A stretch of 64,000 nt of DNA from contig CALLJS010000017.1 in assembly GCA_938050045.1 (NCBI GenBank), forward strand, positions 62,001-126,000, read 5' to 3'. Of the stretch, positions 16,574 through 26,051 are shown piece by piece. The translations under genes were made by a program, and so were the position numbers. The DNA comes from an uncultured Sphingomonadaceae bacterium. Lineage in GTDB: Bacteria; Pseudomonadota; Alphaproteobacteria; Sphingomonadales; Sphingomonadaceae. The notes under the pieces are model-generated. The model saw only the letters and a list, made by a program, of their open reading frames with translations, did no database searches and was not told the DNA's origin. Positions within the stretch are counted from its first letter, which is position 1; each line of letters opens with the position of its first letter.

Positions 16574-19009
16574 TCACAATCCAAAGGTAAAGCGTATTGC
16601 CGCGCCAATATCATCGGGCGTATTTTCAAAATGCCCCGGTTCTTGACGATAGAATAAATTGGTGGAGACCGTGCCGCCCTTAATCGGGAAGAAATAGGAT
16701 AGCTCGGTCGCAATTTCGCGTCCCTTTGGTGCTAGGTTTAATTGCCTAACGCCAAAGGTTGCACTCTCGGTCGCAAAATCAAAACTGACAGGAACATTAA
16801 GGTTTAATCCGCCGCTGGTCACGCGGGTGGGCTGGGCGATGCGCAAACCAATCCGATCCCAAGGGCCAAAAACACCGGCTTTGCTGACATCGAATGAAAA
16901 GCTGTTGCTGCGGATTTGCCCGCTGCCATCAATCGTGCCGCCGCTGTTTAATGTGCTGCGCGCATCGGTCCAACCCTCGCGCCAAGCTGCATTTAGATTA
17001 AAGCCCTTGCCCAAATTATAACGGCCATTGGCATTCAGGAAAATGCTTTGCGCCCCGCCGCGCCCAATCGCGCTATTGAAACGCGCACCAAGTACCGTTT
17101 CTTCTTCGTCGAGCAAGTTCGCACCGAGCGATAGCCACGCATTACCAATGCTGCGATCCAGTGCAACACCGACATTGCCATAGCCATAACGATTATGGAT
17201 GGGCGAACCAAATTGTAGCTCATTACGTTCAAGCACCCGCGCTTGCCCTGTTTCTGCGCTTAGCGTTAGGCCAAAGCCATTGATATTTTGGCGCAGCGCG
17301 AATGATCCATCGGGGCTGCGGGTAAAACCGCTATCAAAATTAGCATTGCGTGCGACAAGGAAGCTGCCGCCTCTTTGTCCTTGAAGGACAGCCAATTGCG
17401 CTTGCGCGCTTTGTCTAATGCCCAGGCTGACGCTGGTATCTGTGGCGAGTTTCGCTGTGATACGCCCCGCAATGATGCGCGCGGCGCGTTCATCATTTTC
17501 GCTTAGGTTTAGACCGCGAATGGGTTCGCTCGAATCTTGCCTGATATTAAATGCTATTTGCGCAGGGCCTGCATTGAGGGCGACAGCGCGTCCATTATTG
17601 ATAAGCCCTTGGGTAAGACGCGGGTTTTGTTGTGCGGTGATGATGCCCGCCCCTAAATTCACCTCAAAAGGGCGATCAAAATCATCGGTTATAATGGCAT
17701 TTAGCGGTTCGTTTGAAAGACCTGCATCGCCCATCGCAGTGCCAGTTGTACCTGCCGTTGTTGTTCTAGGCAAAGGAATGGATGTAGAGGCAAGGGCGGT
17801 GGTGCCAATGGGTTGAAAGGCGGAAGCGATGTTCAATATACCGCGCCCAAAGACTGCGTCCGTTCCTGCATCGCCTGCATCATCGGCAGATCGCAATAAT
17901 ATTTCAACAATCTCCACGGCGCTCAGGTTTGGAAAGGCTTGCGCTAATAAAGCCGCCGCTCCTGATATTTGGGGCGCAGAAAATGATGTGCCATTGAATA
18001 CATTTACAAAACGATTGCCATCTTCATCAGTAGTGATACGAATTTCATCATCTTCGAATAAGCAGCAGATTCTTGAACCTAGGGCGGATAATACAGAATC
18101 TTGAGAGCTTCCAGCGCGGTTGCTGAAATCAGAGATTTCACGATCATCGTTGACAGAGGTTGATATGATAATATTGCCATTGCCAAGCGCCAAAAATGCT
18201 TGCGCAAATGGGCTAGGATTATCGGGGTCAAATTCTGGTTCTTCGTCTGGGTCAGGATTACCTTCGTTACCAGCAGAGATGACGATCACTATGTTTGCGG
18301 CTGTTGCTCTTATTATGGCCGATCTTAAGGCTGCATTGACACCGCCAGGACCACCAAGCGAGAGATTAACGATGCGCGCGCCAGCATCGACGGCTGCGTT
18401 TAATGCCGTTGCCAATGTGGTATTATTAAATGTGCAGCCTGGTTCATCATCGTCGGTGCCTTCGCATGTACCGTCGGTATCGCTGCGCAGCGTTAATATG
18501 GTTGAATCAAATGCTATACCATGAATGCCGCTGCCATCTCGTGCAGCACCAATAACGCGAGAGACCGTCGTGCCATGGCCATCCAAGGACTGTAAGCCTC
18601 GGTTTAGGCCAGTCGCATCGATGGAATCGTCGGAGATACGCCCAGCAAAATCACGGCTGTTTGGGTCAATGCCAGTATCGATTACGCCAACGATAATACC
18701 ATCACCCGTTGCACCGACTTCATAAGCGGCAATGGCCCCATGAAATTCTGGGCCATCGGAGCGGCGAAATTCTGTTGTGTTAAAATTTGTTCCAGGCGGC
18801 GGCGGCGTTGTTACAGGTCCAGCAGGCGGCGGAGGAGGAGGAGGGGGCGGCGGAGGCGGCGCCACAGGCGGTATGGTTGGAGATGTTCCAGCGCCAGTAC
18901 CGCTGCCTGATCCGCCGCACGCTGATAGTGCCAATACAGCAATCAAAGCTGATATTGCTGGAATATTTTTTTGAATATTATTTTTCATATTGGGACTCAC
19001 TTTACGCAT
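16574..19009 (-). CDS. Lipid-anchored S8 serine protease autotransporter
   Basis: 811 residues. The N-terminal signal ends in lipobox LSAC with Cys31, followed by a Gly/Ser/Thr linker and a 12-proline run (about 51-62). The subtilisin-like domain has Asp111 (VIDTGID), His145 (DGHGTTV) and Ser342 (GTSFSAP) as catalytic triad, with an Asn-containing SAGNEG oxyanion region. From about 460 on, alternating beta strands end in FTFGL, typical of an outer-membrane autotransporter barrel ending in an aromatic/hydrophobic residue. NalP of Neisseria is a known lipoprotein S8 autotransporter, so this architecture has a precedent. Start at 19009 is supported by GGGGGA 8 bases upstream. Probably self-processed and acting at the cell surface. 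Confidence 0.9.
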   Translation of the reverse strand: MRKVSPNMKNNIQKNIPAISALIAVLALSACGGSGSGTGAGTSPTIPPVAPPPPPPPPPPPPAGPVTTPPPPGTNFNTTEFRRSDGPEFHGAIAAYEVGATGDGIIVGVIDTGIDPNSRDFAGRISDDSIDATGLNRGLQSLDGHGTTVSRVIGAARDGSGIHGIAFDSTILTLRSDTDGTCEGTDDDEPGCTFNNTTLATALNAAVDAGARIVNLSLGGPGGVNAALRSAIIRATAANIVIVISAGNEGNPDPDEEPEFDPDNPSPFAQAFLALGNGNIIISTSVNDDREISDFSNRAGSSQDSVLSALGSRICCLFEDDEIRITTDEDGNRFVNVFNGTSFSAPQISGAAALLAQAFPNLSAVEIVEILLRSADDAGDAGTDAVFGRGILNIASAFQPIGTTALASTSIPLPRTTTAGTTGTAMGDAGLSNEPLNAIITDDFDRPFEVNLGAGIITAQQNPRLTQGLINNGRAVALNAGPAQIAFNIRQDSSEPIRGLNLSENDERAARIIAGRITAKLATDTSVSLGIRQSAQAQLAVLQGQRGGSFLVARNANFDSGFTRSPDGSFALRQNINGFGLTLSAETGQARVLERNELQFGSPIHNRYGYGNVGVALDRSIGNAWLSLGANLLDEEETVLGARFNSAIGRGGAQSIFLNANGRYNLGKGFNLNAAWREGWTDARSTLNSGGTIDGSGQIRSNSFSFDVSKAGVFGPWDRIGLRIAQPTRVTSGGLNLNVPVSFDFATESATFGVRQLNLAPKGREIATELSYFFPIKGGTVSTNLFYRQEPGHFENTPDDIGAAIRFTFGL

Positions 19010-19235
19010 TACTAATTCCCCCAGATAAATAAGTTAGCAGTATGTGATACTATATTTCAAGAGGCGGCTGCGATTTTTTACATTGGTATCAAAAATATGA
19101 TTTATTGTTAAATTATAAATTGTCATAGAGACGATGCTCAATTAATATTTCTTTAAGCCGAAGCGACAATGTGAAATATCATAATTGAATTATTATAATT
19201 GTCTGGTTTCACTATACGATAATAAGGCATGATAT

Positions 19236-19922
19236 ATGGATGTGGAAAAATTCGACCATTGGGTGTTTGATTTGGATAATACCCTCTATCCATCGCACTT
19301 TGCTTTTTTTGATCAAATAAGCGCGCGAATCAGCCAATATGTGCAGCGTCATTTGGGCTGTGATACTAATCAAGCGAAGGCGATTCAGAAATCATATTTC
19401 ACAAAATATGGCACCACTTTGAACGGATTAATGCGCCATGATAATGTCGATCCGCAAGAATATCTGCAATATGTCCACGATATAGATTTATCCATTTTGG
19501 ATGAAGCCCCTAAATTAGCACCATTAATAGAGTCTCTTCCAGGTAAAAAATATATTTTTACCAATGGCGATTCCCCTTATGCACAGCGCGTCATAGAAAG
19601 GCTTGGTTTGGATGGCTTATTCGATTCTATATGCGATATATGCGCTTGTGATTATCGGCCAAAGCCTGAGATGGCGGCCTATAGAACGCTATTAAATAAA
19701 ACGGACATTGACCCCTTGCGGTCTGTCTTTTTCGAGGATATGGCCCGTAACTTAGAAACGGCAAAATCATTGGGTATGGCGACGGTTTGGGTCGATGGTG
19801 GTTCTGATTGGGGGCAGCCCCATTGGAATGATAGCCATAAGAATAAGGACGATTTTATCGATGTGACCACCAACAATATCGAAGCATTTTTAACGGACAT
19901 AGCGACAAAGATTGGGAATTAA
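19236..19922 (+). CDS. HAD-family pyrimidine 5'-nucleotidase-like phosphatase
   Basis: 228 residues. The HAD motif I is FDLDNTLY with Asp12 and Asp14, motif II is FTNGD, motif III includes RPKPEM, and motif IV is FFEDMARN. The YPS extension after motif I and overall length match the pyrimidine 5'-nucleotidase (SSM1/PpnN-like HAD-IA) group, which dephosphorylates nucleoside monophosphates. The dapD gene starts 2 bases after the stop, so the pair is co-transcribed; this pairing is common in sphingomonads. Confidence 0.9.
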   Translation: MDVEKFDHWVFDLDNTLYPSHFAFFDQISARISQYVQRHLGCDTNQAKAIQKSYFTKYGTTLNGLMRHDNVDPQEYLQYVHDIDLSILDEAPKLAPLIESLPGKKYIFTNGDSPYAQRVIERLGLDGLFDSICDICACDYRPKPEMAAYRTLLNKTDIDPLRSVFFEDMARNLETAKSLGMATVWVDGGSDWGQPHWNDSHKNKDDFIDVTTNNIEAFLTDIATKIGN

Positions 19923-19924
19923 AT

Positions 19925-20764
19925 ATGGGCAAGCAATTAGAGCAAATAATCGAAGCCGCATGGGATGCGCGCGATGGATTAAGCCTCTCGACCACGGGCG
20001 AAGTGCGCGATGCTGTGAATGAAGCGCTCACTATGCTCGACAGCGGTGCTGGGCGTGTTGCTAGCCAAGAAGGCGGCGAATGGGTGGTGCATCAATGGCT
20101 CAAAAAAGCAGTGCTGCTCTCCTTTCGCCTCAATGATAATGTCATTATGGATGGCGGTGCGGCGGGCTTCCCTGCTTTTGATAAAGTGCCATCCAAATTT
20201 GAAGGTTGGGGTGAGAGCGATTTTCGCAGCGCGGGTTTTCGCATAGTTCCCGGCGCGGCGGCGCGGCGCGGCAGCTATATCGGTAAAGATGTGGTTTTGA
20301 TGCCAAGTTTTGTCAATATTGGTGCTTATGTTGGCGATGGCACGATGATCGATACTTGGGCATCGGTGGGTAGTTGTGCGCAAGTCGGCAAAAATTGTCA
20401 TATATCGGCAGGCACTGGGATTGGCGGGGTTCTCGAACCTTTGCAAGCCAATCCCACTATCATCGGCGATAATTGCTTTATCGGGGCGCGCAGCGAAATC
20501 GTGGAAGGTGTGATTGTGGGCGAAGGATGCGTAGTTTCGATGGGCGTGTTCATCACCCAATCGACCAAAATTGTAAACCGCGAAACGGGTGCCATCATCA
20601 GCGGCCATATCCCGCCCTATTCGGTTGTTGTGCCTGGCACGCTGCCTGGCAAGCCTCTAGCCGATGGCAGCGCAGGGCCAAGCCTTGCATGCGCGGTAAT
20701 TGTGAAAACGGTGGATGCGCAAACGCGCAGCAAAACAGGCATTAATGAATTGCTACGCGATTAA
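19925..20764 (+). CDS. dapD: Tetrahydrodipicolinate N-succinyltransferase
   Basis: 279 residues, full length. Succinyl-CoA dependent step of the succinylase branch of lysine and diaminopimelate synthesis. The left-handed beta-helix hexapeptide repeats are visible from about residue 105 ([24 protein letters not shown] onward) through [18 protein letters not shown], and the C-terminal [19 protein letters not shown] tail is typical. It follows the HAD gene by 2 bases and precedes an oxidoreductase gene after 30 bases. Confidence 0.97.
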   Translation: MGKQLEQIIEAAWDARDGLSLSTTGEVRDAVNEALTMLDSGAGRVASQEGGEWVVHQWLKKAVLLSFRLNDNVIMDGGAAGFPAFDKVPSKFEGWGESDFRSAGFRIVPGAAARRGSYIGKDVVLMPSFVNIGAYVGDGTMIDTWASVGSCAQVGKNCHISAGTGIGGVLEPLQANPTIIGDNCFIGARSEIVEGVIVGEGCVVSMGVFITQSTKIVNRETGAIISGHIPPYSVVVPGTLPGKPLADGSAGPSLACAVIVKTVDAQTRSKTGINELLRD

Positions 20765-20794
20765 TCTAAATAAGCTAAGAAAGAGGCTGAACAT

Positions 20795-21880
20795 ATGACG
20801 CATAGATTATTTGACCCCATTAAGCTTGGGACGATTGATGCTCCTAATCGCATATTTGTTGCCCCTTGTACGCGGCTAAGATGCGATCAGAGCTTTACCC
20901 CCGTTCCCATGATGGCCGAATATTATGCGCAGCGCGCATCGTCTGGCGTCATTATTTCGGAGGCGACAGGGATTAGCCAAGAAGGGCTTGGGATGCCATT
21001 TGCACCAGGGATTTGGCGCGATGACCATGTCGAGGCTTGGAAGCCCATTACCGAAGCCGTCCATAAAGCGGGCGGGCGCATTATATGCCAGCTATGGCAC
21101 ATGGGGCGTATCGTTTTATCGGCTTATAATGATGGTAAGCCGCCCGTATCTGCATCGGCCACCAAAGCACCTGGATTGGCCTATGCCCCCGATATGTCGC
21201 GCCAAGAATATGATAGAGCGCGTCCCTTAGAAATAGCAGAAGTACCGCGCGTTTTGGATGATTATGCGCTGGCTGCTGAAAATGCCAAAAAAGCAGGTTT
21301 TGATGGGGTGCAATTGCATGCCGCCAATGGTTATTTTGTCGACCAATTCATCCGCGATGGAAGCAATCAGCGCACCGATGATTATGGCGGACCGATTGAA
21401 AACCGTTTGCGTTTATTGGGCGAAGTCACCCAGCGATTGATCGATATTTGGGGCAAAGATAGCACCCATGTGCGCCTCTCGCCCAATGGGGACAGCCAAG
21501 GCGTGAATGATAGCAATGCCGTGGATACATTTACCAAAGCTGCCCGATTGCTCGATGGCCTTGGTATCGCGTCGTTAGAACTGCGCGAGCCGCCGCTCGA
21601 TGGCACATTCGGCCGTAGCGAATTACCGCCGATAGCGCCCGATATTCGCAAAGCTTTCTCGCGCACGCTCATCCTCAACAGCGATTATTTGCAAGCACGC
21701 GCCGAGCAAGAGATGGCAGCGGGTGTTGCCGATGCGATTAGCTTTGGCCGCACTTATATTGCGAACCCCGATTTGGTGGAACGTTTCAAGGCCAATGCCC
21801 CGCTCAACCAAGACGTTATGGCAACATGGTATAGCCGAGGCCCAGAGGGTTATTTGGATTATCCCTTAATGGGGGACTGA
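20795..21880 (+). CDS. Old yellow enzyme family alkene reductase
   Basis: 361-residue FMN-dependent NADPH:ene reductase (NemA-like). Seen are the FMN and substrate-binding segments CQLWHMGRI, LHAANGYFVDQFIRDGSNQRTDDYGG and the C-terminal AISFGRTYIANPDL. These enzymes reduce activated C=C bonds in unsaturated carbonyls, nitro-esters or maleimides and serve in detoxification. It is the last forward gene before a convergent membrane protein gene 20 bases away. Confidence 0.93.
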   Translation: MTHRLFDPIKLGTIDAPNRIFVAPCTRLRCDQSFTPVPMMAEYYAQRASSGVIISEATGISQEGLGMPFAPGIWRDDHVEAWKPITEAVHKAGGRIICQLWHMGRIVLSAYNDGKPPVSASATKAPGLAYAPDMSRQEYDRARPLEIAEVPRVLDDYALAAENAKKAGFDGVQLHAANGYFVDQFIRDGSNQRTDDYGGPIENRLRLLGEVTQRLIDIWGKDSTHVRLSPNGDSQGVNDSNAVDTFTKAARLLDGLGIASLELREPPLDGTFGRSELPPIAPDIRKAFSRTLILNSDYLQARAEQEMAAGVADAISFGRTYIANPDLVERFKANAPLNQDVMATWYSRGPEGYLDYPLMGD

Positions 21881-21900
21881 TGGATTGATTGTCTGCTCTT

Positions 21901-22491
21901 TTAAGCTTTTAATTTATATTTTGCGATGATACGCAATCCAATAATCGCAAAGCTCAAAAGCGTCCCGATAAGGCCAATCCATAAGGTTTTAATGTCGATC
22001 ATTTTCCCAAAATAGCTGGATGCATAGCCAAACCATATCGTATAGCTGCCTATCCAATGCAAGCGTTGCCAATTGCGTCCGAGTAGGTGCATAGACATGG
22101 TATTTGATGTCAGTGCCATGAGTAAAATAAAGCTATAGGGTATCAAGCCCGCGCCAAGATTTTCTATGGAGATTGGCCTATCATTCACTTGTAAAAAATA
22201 GAGAATGAATATGAAATGGATGGCATGGCTGAACGCAAAGGCCAGTCCCCATTGCCGACGATAGCGGATCAGCGATGCGCTCATTTTATTCTTGGATAGT
22301 TTATAAAATGCGCCCGCGCCAAAAGCGATAAGGAATATAGGAAATCCTGCGCGCGCCGACCACCGGGTTGTATAGAGCGCGCTTTGCTGCACATCACCGC
22401 TTAAATTAGCCAAAGAAATAGCGATAGTTTGCAATAGTATCACCCATAAAAATGGCGCAAATATATTATCATGAAAAAAATCAAATTTCAT
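21901..22491 (-). CDS. Ferric reductase-like heme membrane protein
   Basis: 196 residues with about six hydrophobic helices. Histidines in helices (FSHAIHF near residue 91, NWQRLHWIGSY near 145) fit heme b coordination of the ferric reductase-like transmembrane domain family, related to MsrQ/YedZ. It ends in a basic KYKLKA tail on the cytoplasmic side. No MsrP partner is adjacent, so the redox partner is unknown. It likely moves electrons across the inner membrane; the exact role is not determinable. Confidence 0.78.
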   Translation of the reverse strand: MKFDFFHDNIFAPFLWVILLQTIAISLANLSGDVQQSALYTTRWSARAGFPIFLIAFGAGAFYKLSKNKMSASLIRYRRQWGLAFAFSHAIHFIFILYFLQVNDRPISIENLGAGLIPYSFILLMALTSNTMSMHLLGRNWQRLHWIGSYTIWFGYASSYFGKMIDIKTLWIGLIGTLLSFAIIGLRIIAKYKLKA

Positions 22492-22575
22492 TGGCTATAG
22501 CGTTTCATATATATGCGAAGAGGATTAAATAATTATCTAGAGATAAAGGGACGCAACTATATACGCCCCTAAATA

Positions 22576-22959
22576 TCAGCCCATATTCATTTTACAAAAG
22601 CATAATTTATTGCCGTCCAAATCGCGGAAATAACCGCCATAAAAAACCTCTTCCAAACGCCAGCCCGGCGCGCCTTCGTCGCTGCCGCCCAATGCTATAG
22701 CTTTTTTATAATAAGCATCGACTTCTTCGGTGCTATTGCAGCTAATGGCGATCATCCCGCCATTGCCCACGGTGGCGGCTTCTTCGTTATAGGGAAAACC
22801 GACGCAGACCATAGGTGAGCCAGAACCTCTGCCGTAAAATTGTCCGCCATGCGGTGTTTTGAACAGCGGCTTTACATCCGTTCCCTCGAACAAAGCATTA
22901 TAAAATTCATGCGCCTTTGGCATGTCGTTACAGCCAACCATTGTATATGCGATCATCAT
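22576..22959 (-). CDS. VOC-family glyoxalase-like protein
   Basis: 127 residues, single vicinal-oxygen-chelate domain: N-terminal MVGCNDMPKAHEFYNALF and C-terminal VFYGGYFRDLDGNKLCF. I set the start at ATG 22959 because AGGAG lies 4-5 bases upstream; a TTG 21 bases further upstream is open but unsupported. Function in the cell unknown; a paralogue lies at 43.8-44.2 kb and shares the YAGYFRDPDGNKL ending. Confidence 0.9.
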   Translation of the reverse strand: MMIAYTMVGCNDMPKAHEFYNALFEGTDVKPLFKTPHGGQFYGRGSGSPMVCVGFPYNEEAATVGNGGMIAISCNSTEEVDAYYKKAIALGGSDEGAPGWRLEEVFYGGYFRDLDGNKLCFCKMNMG

Positions 22960-23104
22960 ATTTCTCCTAATTAATACCAACCTGTCAATATTGCTCTATA
23001 TTGCGCCGCTGGGCAATGGATAAAATAGGGTTTTGAATCATAAAAGCTATTATGGTTGCAATTAATCCCGTGACATATTGGGCGATAATCACCATATTTA
23101 ATTT

Positions 23105-25282
23105 ATGAGCGAAATTATCATCAGACGCGGACTCGATGAACCTGAAACAGGGGCTGAATTTGTGGCGCATAAACCCGAGCGTCCTGCAAAAATTGACCCC
23201 GGTAAAAAGTTTAAGCTTGTTTCAGAATATTCCCCCGCAGGCGATCAACCCAGAGCCATTGCCGATTTGGTTAAAGGCGCGCAAGAAGGCGAGCGCGACC
23301 AAGTGCTGCTCGGCGTTACGGGATCGGGCAAGACCTTTACCATGGCCAAAATGGTAGAGGAATTGCAAAGGCCAGCTCTTGTTTTGGCGCCGAATAAAAT
23401 ATTGGCAGCGCAGCTTTATGGAGAATTTAAATCCTTTTTTCCCAATAATGCGGTCGAATATTTCGTCTCTTATTATGATTATTATCAGCCCGAGGCCTAT
23501 GTCCCGCGCTCTGATACTTATATTGAAAAAGACTCAAGCGTGAACGAGGCCATCGATCGTATGCGCCATAGCGCTACGCGATCCTTGCTCGAGCGTGATG
23601 ATGTGTTAATCGTCGCATCGGTATCGTGCCTCTATGGTATCGGCAGCGTTGAAACCTATAGCGCGATGATTTTTGATATTAAAAAAGAAGAGACTATCGA
23701 ACAGCGATCGATAATCGCTAAGCTGGTGTCGCTGCAATATAAGCGCAATGATACAGCCTTTGTGCGCGGTAATTTTCGGGTGCGCGGTGATAGCCTCGAA
23801 ATTTATCCATCGCATTATGAAGATATGGCGTGGCGCATTTCATTTTTTGGCGATGATGTTGAATCAATCTGTGAATTTGATCCGCTGACAGGCAAGAAAG
23901 GCGAAGAGCTGGATTATGTGCGTGTCTATGCCAATTCGCACTATGTGACCCCTGGCCCCACCATGAAGCAGGCGATGGAGGCGATACGTTTTGAGCTCGA
24001 TGTCCGCTTAAAAGAATTAAATGCGGAAGGGCAATTATTGGAAGCGCAACGATTGGAACAACGCACCCATTTTGATTTAGAGATGATAGCGGCCACGGGT
24101 GCTTGCGCGGGGATTGAAAATTATTCGCGTTTCTTAACGGGGCGATTGCCGGGCGAACCGCCGCCGACATTATTTGAATATTTACCCGATAATGCCTTAT
24201 TATTTGTCGATGAGAGCCACCAAACCGTGCCGCAAATCGGTGCTATGTCAAAGGGCGACCATCGCCGTAAATTAACGCTAGCGCAATATGGTTTCCGCCT
24301 GCCAAGCTGTATTGATAATCGCCCGCTGCGCTTTAACGAATGGGATGCTATGCGCCCGCAAACGGTGTCGGTTTCTGCGACGCCCGGTAAATGGGAGATG
24401 GAGCAAACAGGCGGCGTTTTTGCCGAACAAATCATTCGCCCGACGGGGCTTATCGATCCACCGATTGAAATCCGCCCTGTCGATAGTCAGGTGGAAGACC
24501 TTATCAATGAAACGCGCAAAGTGGCTGCGCAAGGCTATCGCAGCCTTGTCACGACTTTGACCAAGAAAATGGCCGAAGATTTGACCGAATTTATGCACGA
24601 GGCGGGTCTGCGCGTGCGCTATATGCACAGCGATGTTGAGACGTTGGAGCGTATCGAGCTCATCCGCGATTTGCGCATGGGCGTCTATGATATTTTAATC
24701 GGGATTAACTTATTGCGCGAGGGATTAGACATTCCCGAATGCGGATTGGTGGCGATATTGGATGCCGATAAAGAGGGTTTTCTGCGCAGCGAGACATCTT
24801 TGGTGCAAACCATCGGCCGCGCCGCGCGAAATGTCGATGGGCGCGTTATTCTCTATGCCGATAAAATCACAGGTTCGATGGAGCGAGCGATGCGCGAAAC
24901 CGATCGCCGCCGCGAAAAGCAAACCGTCTATAATTTAGAACATGGCATTACCCCGCAGACGATTAAGCGCGATATTGCTGATATTGTCGGCGATACCGCA
25001 TCGCGCGATAGCGTATTGGTCGATATTGATGACGATATATCGCATCTGGTTGGCCATAATTTGCGCAGCTATATCAAGGATCTGGAAAAAGATATGCGCA
25101 CAGCAGCGGGTGATTTGGAGTTTGAGAAAGCAGCCGAACTGCGCGATAAAATCCGCACATTGGAATCGCAAGAGCTAGGATTGCCGCCCGAACACCAAGT
25201 CGCTGGCCCCGCAGGTCGTTCGAGAGAAGGCCGTCCAGGCACGCGCAAAAAATATGGCAAAACCCAGCGTAAATTTGGCTAA
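23105..25282 (+). CDS. uvrB: Excinuclease ABC subunit B
   Basis: 725 residues. UvrB verifies DNA damage and loads UvrC in nucleotide excision repair. Walker A is GVTGSGKT at 70-77, the beta-hairpin region is YYDYYQPEAYVP, helicase motifs DESHQT, SATPG and QTIGRAARN are present, and a C-terminal UVR motif (about 660-695, LEKDMRTAAGDLEFEKAAELRDKIR region) binds UvrC. A further basic Gly/Arg-rich tail follows. Full length and intact. Confidence 0.98.
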   Translation: MSEIIIRRGLDEPETGAEFVAHKPERPAKIDPGKKFKLVSEYSPAGDQPRAIADLVKGAQEGERDQVLLGVTGSGKTFTMAKMVEELQRPALVLAPNKILAAQLYGEFKSFFPNNAVEYFVSYYDYYQPEAYVPRSDTYIEKDSSVNEAIDRMRHSATRSLLERDDVLIVASVSCLYGIGSVETYSAMIFDIKKEETIEQRSIIAKLVSLQYKRNDTAFVRGNFRVRGDSLEIYPSHYEDMAWRISFFGDDVESICEFDPLTGKKGEELDYVRVYANSHYVTPGPTMKQAMEAIRFELDVRLKELNAEGQLLEAQRLEQRTHFDLEMIAATGACAGIENYSRFLTGRLPGEPPPTLFEYLPDNALLFVDESHQTVPQIGAMSKGDHRRKLTLAQYGFRLPSCIDNRPLRFNEWDAMRPQTVSVSATPGKWEMEQTGGVFAEQIIRPTGLIDPPIEIRPVDSQVEDLINETRKVAAQGYRSLVTTLTKKMAEDLTEFMHEAGLRVRYMHSDVETLERIELIRDLRMGVYDILIGINLLREGLDIPECGLVAILDADKEGFLRSETSLVQTIGRAARNVDGRVILYADKITGSMERAMRETDRRREKQTVYNLEHGITPQTIKRDIADIVGDTASRDSVLVDIDDDISHLVGHNLRSYIKDLEKDMRTAAGDLEFEKAAELRDKIRTLESQELGLPPEHQVAGPAGRSREGRPGTRKKYGKTQRKFG

Positions 25283-25700
25283 ATTGATACGTTTTTGATA
25301 TATATTATATGGGCCTATGGCCGCCATTAATGACCCATAACTCTCATCTTAGTTGAGTTTTGCCATTCGGTTTTATAGTTAATATGCTGATAAAAGCGCG
25401 TTTCATAATGGAGCATTTTTATAGCTTTTCTATTCCCTTGTCATTGGAGTATCATGGAGCGTGCATGCGCATAATGATGTGAAATGCCATGCTAAAATAA
25501 TGAATATATATCCATGCTTCATTTGAAGATTTCAATGCAAGCATCATTCATTGGTAAATTTATTGCGCTGCACAATCAAGCATTTACGCTAAATTACACT
25601 AATTTACCAATGCATATAGTTTACCTTTACGTTATATAGCCGTATATAAAAAGTATAAAAGAATAAAATATTGTTACAAATTTATAGTTGGATTAACGCA
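25283..25700. other. AT-rich intergenic region with 12-bp inverted repeat
   Basis: About 400 bases without a supported gene. It contains a perfect 12-bp inverted repeat described separately, and several scattered 'atgc/gcat' motifs. A short GGCCTATGGCC palindrome near 25312-25323 could be the end of the uvrB transcript. I see no tRNA, terminator with T-run or known RNA family. Confidence 0.6.
25549..25612. repeat. 12-bp perfect inverted repeat, 40-base spacer
   Basis: CATTGGTAAATT at 25549-25560 and its exact reverse complement AATTTACCAATG at 25601-25612. The pair lies roughly 90 bases upstream of a small unknown gene. It could be a binding site pair for a dimeric regulator, a cruciform, or the ends of a decayed tiny mobile element; the sequence alone does not decide. 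Confidence 0.7.
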
Positions 25701-26051
25701 ATGGGTCAGGGAAATATATCTAAATCATTATCTAGCGCGCCTCATGGGAAGTTGATTGATTTTGAGTATGCCGAAATTAGATCGTCACAATTTAATGATG
25801 AGGATTATCTTTATGTTGCAGGTGCGAAGCCAGAAGATGGTTGGAAAGCTATACTCGCACCGTGCATACATCATGCTATGCCAGACTATGCAGATGTCGA
25901 GGTTTTAAAGGTACGCATTCGGGAAAATTCTGAAACTTTGAATGCAGAGAATGAAGATGGGTATCAATTATCTATTCCCATCAATAGCATCAAAGGATCA
26001 AAAGGAATATTGCTGATCGGTGCAAATGGCAACAAAATGATCGATATTTAA
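25701..26051 (+). CDS. Small protein of unknown function
   Basis: 116 residues from ATG 25701 (an upstream TTG at 25671 is also open; neither start has a good ribosome binding site). It is acidic, with no signal peptide or membrane helix: GKLIDFEYAEIRSSQFNDEDYLYVAG is followed by a segment with CIHH and an EDGYQLSIPINSIKG beta-like tail. I do not recognise the family. It is an isolated gene after a long AT-rich gap and its stop abuts the convergent dsbD-like gene. Confidence 0.55.
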   Translation: MGQGNISKSLSSAPHGKLIDFEYAEIRSSQFNDEDYLYVAGAKPEDGWKAILAPCIHHAMPDYADVEVLKVRIRENSETLNAENEDGYQLSIPINSIKGSKGILLIGANGNKMIDI

